Source: an uncultured Burkholderiales bacterium (GTDB lineage Bacteria; Pseudomonadota; Gammaproteobacteria; Burkholderiales; Burkholderiaceae_E). From it: a DNA stretch of 10,851 nucleotides. A program made the position numbers and the translations under genes. The stretch is from the NCBI GenBank assembly GCA_903923345.1, contig CAIXXI010000121.1:1-10851 (forward strand). The letters are read 5' to 3'. The notes beneath the pieces were generated by a model, which did not search any database, was not told the DNA's origin, and saw nothing but the letters and a program-made list of their open reading frames with translations. This document shows, in pieces, positions 1 to 6,252 of the stretch (its first letter is position 1; each line of letters starts with the position of its first letter).

Positions 1-330
1 CACATTGAAGATGAACAGGACTTCGTCCTGCTCGACCAGCTTGCGGGCCATCTCGACCGTACGGGCCGGGTTGTAGCCGTCGTCATAGGACACCCAGACC
101 AGCTTGCGGCCATTGACGCCACCCTCAGCATTGACCTTGTCGAAGTAGGCCTTGATGCCCTTGCCGATCGTGCCGTAGGACGACGCCGGACCGGAATACG
201 GGCTGATGCCGCCGATCCGGATCTCCTTGTCATTGGCACCTTCATCGTATTTCTTCTGAGCGAATGCACCACCCGATGCCATCAGGGCACTGATGGCAGC
301 GACGGCCAGGGTCACGGTTCTGCGGTTCAT
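1..330 (-). CDS. Periplasmic substrate-binding protein of a HAAT/Liv-type ABC importer, second copy (partial, N-terminal 110 residues)
   Basis: The gene starts at ATG 330-328 and runs off the left edge with no stop in 110 codons; about 290 residues should lie outside. A GAGGA ribosome-binding site at 343-339 lies 8 bases upstream. Residues 1-24 form a Sec signal peptide (basic start, hydrophobic core, likely cleavage AFA-QKK). The mature part begins with the leucine/amide-binding fold of Peripla_BP_6-type proteins: DKEIRIGGISPYSGPAS near 34-50, KVNAEGG near 65-71, DDGYNPARTVEMARKLVE at 83-100. By my ungapped count, 71 of 110 residues match the complete SBP encoded just to the right, so this is a tandem paralogue. 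The copies diverge right after residue 103 (FIFNV here, ATVGV there), just before the loop that normally contacts ligand, which hints at a different specificity (inference). A terminator precedes it, so its expression may be uncoupled from the transporter operon. Confidence 0.9.
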   Translation of the reverse strand, partial: MNRRTVTLAVAAISALMASGGAFAQKKYDEGANDKEIRIGGISPYSGPASSYGTIGKGIKAYFDKVNAEGGVNGRKLVWVSYDDGYNPARTVEMARKLVEQDEVLFIFNV

Positions 331-350
331 GAGTGTCGTCCTCGTTGTCG

Positions 351-380
351 TCAAAAAAGCCCCCTGCAATCGCAGGGGGC
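351..380 (-). terminator. Intrinsic (rho-independent) terminator after the complete SBP gene
   Basis: Read on the minus strand, a perfect 9-bp GC-rich stem (arms 380-372 and 367-359, 4-base loop 371-368) is followed directly by six T residues (358-353). It lies 63 bases past the SBP stop codon and ends the livG-to-SBP transcript. The next gene starts 21 bases further on, so the terminator sits between two paralogous genes and could act as a partial terminator that lowers expression of the second. Confidence 0.88.
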
Positions 381-443
381 CCGGGTGAATCAATCTGCCT
401 TCAGCAAGCGGCCAATGCTTCTGGAGCAATGACCGCAGGCGGA

Positions 444-1649
444 TCAGCGACCGAAGGTCTTGCCCTGCATGACCCAGGTCTTGCCGTCCCAGATACCGAT
501 CTGCTCGCGTTCGATCGGGTAGAAATCGTCGGCACCGGTCTTGACGTTCACGCCCGGCAACAGCATCGGCAGGTTCAGGTCCAGATTGGCAGCCTGCTTC
601 ATGATGTTCTCGCGGGTGAGGTTATCGCCGCACTGCTTGAGCACCTGAACCACGCCCTGGGCCATCGTGTAACCAAAGACATTGTTGAGGTCCTTGAGGT
701 CACCGTTGGGCATGTACTTGGCCATGAAGGCGGCCCAATCCTTGTACTCGGCACCGTTGTGCCACTTCGGATCAGTTGCATCCTTCAGGTAGAAGGCCGA
801 CAGAATACCCACCCCGTTCTCCGGACCTGCCGGCAGCATGACTGCGCCGACGGAGTTCGAGACGCTGTTCAGGTAATGCTGGGGCTTCCAGCCGATTTCG
901 GCAGACTTCTTGATCGCCTGAGCCGCAAATTTCGGCGTGGTGATGTTGAAGAACACATCAGCGCCCGAGCCCTTGAGTTCGACCATCTGGCTGTCGATCG
1001 TCGGGTCGGTCACCTCGTAGGTGAGCTGCTTGATGACCATGGTCTTGGCTTTGTCACCCAGGGCATCCAGGAAGCCCTTGAGGTAGTCCTTACCGTAGTC
1101 GTCGTTCTGATAGAGGATCGCGACCTTGGCATTGGGCTTGGTCTCGAGCAGGTGCTGCGCGAAGATCTTGGACTCGCCCTGATAGTTAGGCTGCCAGCCC
1201 ATGGTCCAGGGGTACTGCTTCGGATCGCCCCACTTGGTTGCACCAGTTGCCACGAAGAGTTGAGGCATCTTCTTCTGGTTCATGTACTTGTGGATCGCCG
1301 AATTCGGCGGGGTGCCGAGCACACCGACCGTCGCCAGCACTTCCTCTTCCTCGACCAGCTTGCGGGCCATCTCGACCGTGCGGGCCGGGTTGTAGCCGTC
1401 GTCGACCGTGATGAACTTGATCTGGCGGCCGTTGATGCCGCCCTCGGCGTTGACCTTCTTGAAGTAGGCCTCCATCGACTTGCCGATCGCGCCATAGGCG
1501 GACGCGGGACCCGAGTACGGCATGATATTGCCGAGCTTGATCTCTTTGTCGGTCGCGCCGGTGTCGTACTTCTTCTGCGCCACGGCGGCGCCGGAAACCA
1601 GGGTTGCGCTCAGGCCCGCAACCATCAGGGCCAGAAACTTGCGTTTCAC
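444..1649 (-). CDS. Periplasmic substrate-binding protein of a HAAT/Liv-type ABC importer (complete)
   Basis: This 401-residue protein captures the substrate in the periplasm and delivers it to the LivH-LivM permease. Residues 1-24 are a typical Sec signal peptide (MKRK start, hydrophobic core, likely cleavage AVA-QKK). The rest is the two-lobed type I periplasmic binding fold (Peripla_BP_6/LivK-like), with PYSGPASAYG near 44-53, the conserved DDGYNPARTVEMARKLVE at 83-100 and the ligand-loop motif GTPPNSA near 112-118. The length is normal for the family. The start is GTG (1649-1647), overlapping the livM stop as GTGA; a strong GGAGGT site 8 bases upstream supports it. It is last in the operon before the terminator. 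Substrate is not deducible: relatives bind branched-chain amino acids, aromatic acids or other carboxylates. The gene next on the left is a paralogue. Confidence 0.93.
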   Translation of the reverse strand: MKRKFLALMVAGLSATLVSGAAVAQKKYDTGATDKEIKLGNIMPYSGPASAYGAIGKSMEAYFKKVNAEGGINGRQIKFITVDDGYNPARTVEMARKLVEEEEVLATVGVLGTPPNSAIHKYMNQKKMPQLFVATGATKWGDPKQYPWTMGWQPNYQGESKIFAQHLLETKPNAKVAILYQNDDYGKDYLKGFLDALGDKAKTMVIKQLTYEVTDPTIDSQMVELKGSGADVFFNITTPKFAAQAIKKSAEIGWKPQHYLNSVSNSVGAVMLPAGPENGVGILSAFYLKDATDPKWHNGAEYKDWAAFMAKYMPNGDLKDLNNVFGYTMAQGVVQVLKQCGDNLTRENIMKQAANLDLNLPMLLPGVNVKTGADDFYPIEREQIGIWDGKTWVMQGKTFGR

Positions 1650-2692
1650 GATTGACTACCTCCAACAGGTTGAGAAACCGCAGAAACCACCGACGGGTTT
1701 GCGGATGCTGCAGCCGGACTGCCGCGCAGTCGGCTGAAGATCTTGCTGATGAGACCGGCCACACCAGTGGGCATCAGGTACATCAGCAGGATCAGAAAGA
1801 TGCCGTAGATGGCCCACGGCGCCGATTTGGAAATCTCGTCAGCGATGTTGGGCACGAACTGGATAAAGATCGCACCCGCGATTGCGCCCGGGATCGAAGC
1901 CAGACCGCCCACCACCACACCGACCAGGAAGGTGATCGACAAAAAGGAGGTGAAGCTGTCGGGCGAGACAAAGGCAACCGCCGTGGCTGACAACGCGCCG
2001 GCCACGCCGGTAAAGGCTGCCGAAACGCCGAAGGTGAGTGACTTGTAGACCGGCAGGTTGACGCCCATCGCGCTGGCGGCAATCGGGTGGTCACGGATGG
2101 CCACCAGGGCACGGCCCACCCGACCGCGCAGCAGACGCCAGGCGATCAGGAACATGATCGCGGTGACCAGCAGGATGTAGAAGTACAACCAGCGGTCGGC
2201 CGACAGCGGTTGGCCCAGGACGCTGAATTCAAAGGGCGCTTCGGGCTTGTTGAGCACGATGCCCTGCACGCCGCCGGTCCATGCTTCGATCCCCTTGTAC
2301 TTGAGCATCTGGGGAATCGCGAGCGCCAGCGCGAAGGTGGCCAGCGCCAGATAATGCCCGCCCAGCCTCAGCGCAGGGAATCCCATCAGGTAACCGACGA
2401 CAAAACAGACCACCGCCGCAAAGGGCAGTGTTGCCCAGTACGGCACGCCCGCCTTGTCCATAAGAATCGCAGCCACATAAGCGCCGATGGCATAAAACGC
2501 GCCATGCCCCAGAGAGATCTGACCATTGAAGCCGGTCAGAATGTTCAGTCCGAGCACGGCGATGGCATAGATCATCACCATGTTGAACTGAAAGACCCGG
2601 AAGTTCTTGACCAGGAAGGGCAGCACGCACAGTGCCACCAGCAGGACGGCTGCGCCGATCCAGGCCCATTTGTTGTTGGTGTTCTCATTCAT
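1646..2692 (-). CDS. livM: Branched-chain amino-acid-type ABC transporter permease LivM
   Basis: A 348-residue polytopic inner-membrane protein forming, with LivH, the translocation channel of the importer. It shows many hydrophobic segments from residue about 12 onward and the LivM hallmark LTGFNGQISLGHGAFYAIGAY near 52-72, followed by GFPALRLGGHYLALATFALA near 104-123. The cytoplasmic coupling region that contacts the ATPases is visible as GRALVAIRDHPIAASAMGVN near 192-211, then TAVAFVSPDSFTSFLS. The C-terminal 30 residues are Ser/Ala-rich and poorly conserved. ATG 2692-2690 overlaps the livH stop (ATGA), with a GGTGA site 8 bases upstream; the stop overlaps the SBP start by 4 bases. Family assignment is firm, substrate is not. 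Confidence 0.94.
   Translation of the reverse strand: MNENTNNKWAWIGAAVLLVALCVLPFLVKNFRVFQFNMVMIYAIAVLGLNILTGFNGQISLGHGAFYAIGAYVAAILMDKAGVPYWATLPFAAVVCFVVGYLMGFPALRLGGHYLALATFALALAIPQMLKYKGIEAWTGGVQGIVLNKPEAPFEFSVLGQPLSADRWLYFYILLVTAIMFLIAWRLLRGRVGRALVAIRDHPIAASAMGVNLPVYKSLTFGVSAAFTGVAGALSATAVAFVSPDSFTSFLSITFLVGVVVGGLASIPGAIAGAIFIQFVPNIADEISKSAPWAIYGIFLILLMYLMPTGVAGLISKIFSRLRGSPAAASANPSVVSAVSQPVGGSQS
1658..1663 (-). promoter_or_regulatory. Ribosome-binding site that supports the GTG start of the SBP gene
   Basis: GGAGGT reads on the minus strand, 8 bases before the GTG at 1649. It lies inside the last codons of livM. With the GTGA overlap it suggests both translational coupling and strong independent initiation, in keeping with the excess of binding protein that ABC importers need (inference). 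Confidence 0.75.
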
Positions 2693-3561
2693 ACGCGGGT
2701 CACCACAGCTTTGCCGAACAGGCCATCGGGTTTGAGGGTCAGGGTTCCTACGATCAGGATCAGTGCGACCGTCAGTTTCAATTCGGTGCCGATCACGTAG
2801 GCGCCCAGCAGGTTCTCAAGGACTCCGACGATGAAGCCTCCGATCACTGCGCCCCAGGGATTGTCGATACCACCGAGCAGTGCCGCGGCAAATCCGTAGA
2901 GCAGGATGCCGCCCATCATGTTCGGATCCAGGAAGACGATCGGAGCGATCATCATGCCGGCCACTGCGCCGATCGCCGCTGCCAGGCCCCATCCCATCCC
3001 AAGCATCCAGGAGACGCGCACACCGACCAGTCGGGCCGACTCCGGGTTCTGGGCTGCGGCCCGCATGGCCAGGCCCAGCGGGGTGAACCGGAAGAACGCG
3101 AAGAGCGCGCCCAGCACACAGAGCATCACCAGGATCGAACCGATCTCATGCGATGAGAAATATTTGGTGTCGATCAGCGATCCCTTCGGAAACGGCGTCG
3201 GGAATGACTTGATGGTGTGGTCGAAGATCCAGCCGGCCAGCGCATTGAAGATCACCAGCAGACCCACAAAAACGATCACGTTGGTGAGCACCGGTGCCTT
3301 CTCGACGGGCTTGAGAACCGTGCGCTGAATCAGCAGGCCCAAGGCGAAGGAAATCGCCACCGTGAAGAAGAAGGCGCCCCAGTAGGGCCACCCGTTCTGG
3401 ATCAGCCACCAGGCGATGAAGGTGCTGAAGGTCGCCATCTCGCCCTGGGCGAAATTGATGTGGTGGGTGGCCTGGTGAATCATCACCAGTGCCAGGCCCA
3501 CCGAGGCGTAAATGCCGCCGTTGGCGATGCCGGCAAAGATTTGGTGCAGTAAGGCTTCCAT
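2689..3561 (-). CDS. livH: Branched-chain amino-acid-type ABC transporter permease LivH
   Basis: A 290-residue integral membrane protein, the partner permease of LivM. The N-terminus has the LivH signature GIANGGIYASVGLALVMI near 11-28 and HHINFAQGEMATFSTFIAWW near 33-52. The coupling region appears as TPLGLAMRAAAQNPESARLVGV near 161-182, and the later membrane region includes GGIDNPWGAVIGGFIVGVLENL. The length is that expected for the family (about 290). The start ATG 3561-3559 has only a weak purine-rich site (GAGACAGAGA) in front and follows the one real gap in the operon (64 bases after livF), where I see neither a clear terminator nor a clear promoter. Its stop overlaps livM by 4 bases. 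Confidence 0.94.
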   Translation of the reverse strand: MEALLHQIFAGIANGGIYASVGLALVMIHQATHHINFAQGEMATFSTFIAWWLIQNGWPYWGAFFFTVAISFALGLLIQRTVLKPVEKAPVLTNVIVFVGLLVIFNALAGWIFDHTIKSFPTPFPKGSLIDTKYFSSHEIGSILVMLCVLGALFAFFRFTPLGLAMRAAAQNPESARLVGVRVSWMLGMGWGLAAAIGAVAGMMIAPIVFLDPNMMGGILLYGFAAALLGGIDNPWGAVIGGFIVGVLENLLGAYVIGTELKLTVALILIVGTLTLKPDGLFGKAVVTRV

Positions 3562-3625
3562 CGTCTCTGTCTCAGTCTTGTGTTTCGGTGCCCCGGATCG
3601 ATGTCGGGTTCTTGTGATGTGAAGG

Positions 3626-4339
3626 TCAGTAGCCGAGATAGACCTTACGGACCGTCTCGTCGTTCTTGATGGTCTCGCTCGGCCCGGAAATCACGATGCG
3701 GCCGGTTTCGAGCAGATAGGCATGATGGGCCAGACCCAGCGCCAGATTGGCGTTCTGCTCGACCAGCAGCATGCTGACCTTTTCTTCCTCGTTGATTCGC
3801 CGCAGGATCCGGAAGATCTCGGCAACGATCAGCGGGGCCAGGCCGAATGAAGGCTCATCGAGCAGGAGCATGCGCGGGCGCAGCATGAGTGCACGGCTGA
3901 TGGCCAGCATCTGCTGTTCACCGCCCGACAAGGTGCCGGCCTGCTGATTGCGCCGCTCTTTGAGTCGGGGAAAGCGGGTGTAGGCCTTCTCCATGTCGAT
4001 CGCAACGTCAGCCTTGTCCTTGCGGACATAGGCCCCGAGCCTGAGGTTTTCCTCGACCGACAGTGCAGTAAACGTACCCCGACCATCAGGCACCTGAGCA
4101 ACACCCATGCGCACCACCGACTCGGTCGACTTGCCCACCACCTGCTGACCGTCGAACAGGATGCTGCCGCTGGTCTTCACGGCCTGGCAGACCGCGCGCA
4201 GCGTGGTGGTCTTGCCCGCGCCATTGGCACCGAGGATCGTGGTGATCTGGCCCTGAGCCAGGGTGAAATCGATGTCGAACAGGACCTGTGTCGGTCCATA
4301 GGAGGCCTTGAGGCCCTTGACTTCAAGCAGTTCAGGCAT
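3626..4339 (-). CDS. livF: ABC transporter ATP-binding protein LivF
   Basis: A 237-residue cytoplasmic ATPase that pairs with LivG to power the importer. All nucleotide-binding motifs are present: Walker A GANGAGKT at 37-44, Q-loop Gln82, ABC signature LSGGE at 137-141, and Walker B MLLLDE at 157-162 with catalytic Glu162. The switch position is Gln195 (LLVEQNANLAL) instead of His, which is usual in LivF and separates it from LivG. The C-terminus KVYLGY is also typical. The ATG (4339-4337) overlaps the end of livG by 8 bases, with GGAG about 10 bases upstream inside livG, so the two ATPases are probably translated together. The short hydrophilic length without a C-terminal extension fits the family. 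Confidence 0.95.
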   Translation of the reverse strand: MPELLEVKGLKASYGPTQVLFDIDFTLAQGQITTILGANGAGKTTTLRAVCQAVKTSGSILFDGQQVVGKSTESVVRMGVAQVPDGRGTFTALSVEENLRLGAYVRKDKADVAIDMEKAYTRFPRLKERRNQQAGTLSGGEQQMLAISRALMLRPRMLLLDEPSFGLAPLIVAEIFRILRRINEEEKVSMLLVEQNANLALGLAHHAYLLETGRIVISGPSETIKNDETVRKVYLGY

Positions 4340-5117
4340 CTGCCGGGGCTCCGAGGTACGCGGCGATCACTTCCGGATGTTGCTGGATTTCGGTAGGGGT
4401 GCCTTCGGCGATCTTCTTGCCGAAATTGATGACCACCACCTTCTGGGACACGGCCATCACCAGGCTCATGTGATGCTCAACGAGCAGGACGGTCAGGCCC
4501 AGACGTTTGCAGACGTCGGTGATCTGGTCTTCCAGACCCGACATCTCGTCGTGGTTCAGGCCGGCAGCCGGCTCATCGAGCAGCAGCAGCTTCGGATCGG
4601 CCGCCAGTGCCCGCGCCATTTCGACACGCTTCTGGATGCCGAAGGGCAGGTCGCCTGCGAGGCGCTGCGCATACGGCAGCAGCTTCATGTAGTCCATGAT
4701 CTCCCAGGCGCGCTTGCGCAGGCGCTGCTCTTCGGCATTCACCGAGCCGAAGCCGAGCGCGCTCGCCGTAAAGCCTGCACTGGAGCGGGCATGCGCGCCG
4801 ATCATGATGTTGCGCTCGACCGTGATGGTCTTGAACATCGCCAGGTTCTGGAAGGTGCGCCCAATGCCCAGGCCCGACATGTCGTGCGCAGGCGTCGCGG
4901 TGATCGACTTGCCTTCGAACAGGATGTCGCCTTCCTGATACTGGTAGAGCCGGCTCAGGCAGTTGAAAAGGGTGGTCTTTCCAGCGCCGTTCGGACCGAT
5001 GAGCCCGCACACGCCACCTTTTGGTACATCAAAGGTCACACCGTCGAGCGCCACAATGCCGCCGAACCTGACCGTCACACCCCGCACGCTGAGCAGGGCT
5101 TCGCCGCTGTCCGCCAT
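4332..5117 (-). CDS. livG: ABC transporter ATP-binding protein LivG
   Basis: A 261-residue cytoplasmic ATPase, first gene of the importer operon. It has Walker A GPNGAGKT at 41-48, Q-loop Gln90 in GIGRTFQNLAMF, Walker B LLLLDE at 177-182 with catalytic Glu182, the LivG-type EPAAGLNHDE that follows, and the H-switch His215 in LLVEHHMSLV. The ABC signature is relaxed: LPFGIQKR at 157-164 in place of LSGGQ or LSYGQQ; the following RVEMARAL is normal, so the domain should be active. The C-terminal IAEGTPTEIQQHPEVIAAYLG is the typical LivG tail. The start ATG 5117-5115 is preceded by GGGACGGAGA, and the next ORF upstream is on the other strand, so this is the promoter-proximal gene. Confidence 0.95.
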   Translation of the reverse strand: MADSGEALLSVRGVTVRFGGIVALDGVTFDVPKGGVCGLIGPNGAGKTTLFNCLSRLYQYQEGDILFEGKSITATPAHDMSGLGIGRTFQNLAMFKTITVERNIMIGAHARSSAGFTASALGFGSVNAEEQRLRKRAWEIMDYMKLLPYAQRLAGDLPFGIQKRVEMARALAADPKLLLLDEPAAGLNHDEMSGLEDQITDVCKRLGLTVLLVEHHMSLVMAVSQKVVVINFGKKIAEGTPTEIQQHPEVIAAYLGAPADA

Positions 5118-5183
5118 CCGTCTCCGTCCCTGGAATTGTTCGTCAATCGGTCGAGCAGTTAAGAGATCGCCGACCGTGAGTCG

Positions 5184-5195
5184 AGCTTATAAGCT
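5184..5195. promoter_or_regulatory. 12-bp perfect palindrome AGCTTATAAGCT in the livG/mak intergenic region
   Basis: The sequence equals its own reverse complement and overlaps the candidate -10 box of the liv promoter. Being symmetrical, it offers a TATAAG hexamer to both strands and could serve divergent transcription, or be an operator. No second copy was noticed in the window. Confidence 0.3.
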
Positions 5196-5215
5196 GGATT
5201 GCAGGAAAAAGGCAA
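5186..5215 (-). promoter_or_regulatory. Candidate sigma70-type promoter for the liv operon
   Basis: On the minus strand TTGCCT (5215-5210) is separated by 18 bases from TATAAG (5191-5186). This would give a leader of about 60 bases before the livG start. The -10 match is good and the -35 match moderate. It lies in the divergent region between livG and the kinase gene, the only sizeable gap upstream of the operon. Prediction by eye only. Confidence 0.35.
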
Positions 5216-5253
5216 GTCGAAAACAGGCGCAACACCTCGTGCATCATGCAAGC

Positions 5254-6225
5254 ATGAATTCGACTGGCCAGCCTGATGCAGCGTCGAGCACCGATTTGAG
5301 ACTTCGAATCGGCCTGGACCTGGGAGGCACAAAGACCGAAATCGCCTGTCTGGATGGCCACGGCGAGATCATTCTTCGGACCCGCGCAGGCACACCCCGC
5401 AACGACTATCCAGGCACCGTCGCACTGCTCGCTGCGATGGTCACGCAAGCGGAAAACCATCTCGGTCGCAGGGGCACGGTCGGTGTGGGCATCCCCGGGA
5501 CGATCTCGAATCGAAGCGGCCTGGTGCGCAATGCCAACTCCACCTGGCTCAATGGCCGCCCGCTCAAACATGACCTGCAAGCCGCACTGGGCCGAGAGAT
5601 TCGGATTCAGAACGATGCGAATTGCCTTGCTGTTTCGGAAGCCACCGATGGCGCGGCCGCCGGATGCGGCGTGGTGTTTGCTGCCATCGTCGGCACCGGT
5701 GTGGGCGCGGGCATTGCCATCAACGGCGTCGCACACAGCGGAATCAATGGCATCGCCGGCGAATGGGGCCATGTGCCCTTGCCTTCACCCGATGCGAGCG
5801 AGCAGTCAGGCCGACCCTGCTGGTGCGGGCGCAGCGGGTGCGTCGAGGCCTGGGTGTCCGGGCCGGCCCTTGCGGCCGACCATCTGCACATCACCGCAAT
5901 GCACCTGGATGCCCGGACGATTGCAGCACGCGCCCGGCAAGGCGATTGCCCCGACTGTGCAGCGAGCCTGCAGCGCTGGCACAGCCGGCTGGCTCGCAGC
6001 CTGGCGATGGTGATCAACACCCTCGATCCGGATGCGATCGTGCTGGGCGGCGGGCTCTCGAACATCGCGTCGATCTACACCGAGCTGCCCGAACTGATCC
6101 GGCCGCACCTGTTTTCCGATGAGTTCAATACCCCCATCGTGCCCAGCCGCCACGGCGACTCCTCGGGGGTGCGAGGCGCCGCCTGGTTATGGTCGGACTC
6201 AGTCGATCCGCACATGCAGACTTAG
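5254..6225 (+). CDS. mak: ROK-family sugar kinase, fructokinase (Mak-like)
   Basis: A 323-residue cytoplasmic kinase that most likely phosphorylates fructose (and perhaps mannose) with ATP. The N-terminal phosphate-binding motif DLGGTKTE is at 22-29, the catalytic Asp121 sits in QNDANCLAVSEA, the second ATP-binding loop GTGVGAG follows, and the ROK zinc site is His173 (GEWGH) plus Cys189, Cys191 and Cys196 (CWCGRSGC). LDPDAIVLGGGLSN and the C-terminal HGDSSGVRGAAWLW are, from memory, almost the same as in E. coli Mak. The first 14 residues are unconserved. ATG 5254 is the only plausible ATG, but no clear Shine-Dalgarno precedes it; the in-frame GTG at 5239 is an alternative. It is divergent from the transporter operon and converges on the dehydratase gene. 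Other ROK specificities such as glucose or N-acetylglucosamine are less likely. Confidence 0.88.
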   Translation: MNSTGQPDAASSTDLRLRIGLDLGGTKTEIACLDGHGEIILRTRAGTPRNDYPGTVALLAAMVTQAENHLGRRGTVGVGIPGTISNRSGLVRNANSTWLNGRPLKHDLQAALGREIRIQNDANCLAVSEATDGAAAGCGVVFAAIVGTGVGAGIAINGVAHSGINGIAGEWGHVPLPSPDASEQSGRPCWCGRSGCVEAWVSGPALAADHLHITAMHLDARTIAARARQGDCPDCAASLQRWHSRLARSLAMVINTLDPDAIVLGGGLSNIASIYTELPELIRPHLFSDEFNTPIVPSRHGDSSGVRGAAWLWSDSVDPHMQT

Positions 6226-6238
6226 CCGCTTTCGCGGC
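6225..6238. other. Small hairpin between convergent genes
   Basis: A perfect 5-bp stem (GCCGC/GCGGC, 4-base TTTC loop) begins at the last base of the kinase stop codon, in the 27 bases separating it from the dehydratase stop. No T-tract follows on either strand, so an intrinsic terminator is doubtful; it may only weakly aid termination. Confidence 0.3.
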
Positions 6239-6252
6239 CCGTCCATGCGATC

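Noticed and set aside
333..1655. 440-codon open frame on the plus strand, opposite the SBP gene
   Set aside because: It is antisense to a gene with signal peptide, family motifs and ribosome-binding site; its translation is rich in Arg, His, Asp, Val and Leu with no recognisable domain, as expected for a shadow frame in G+C-rich DNA.
3562..3625. Internal promoter or terminator in the livF-livH gap
   Set aside because: No stem followed by a T-tract and no acceptable -35/-10 pair is visible; the gap looks like simple spacing within one operon.
4963..5253. Possible N-terminal extension of the kinase by about 97 residues
   Set aside because: The extension is antisense to livG and the promoter region, has no similarity to ROK kinases, and would make the protein far longer than the family norm.
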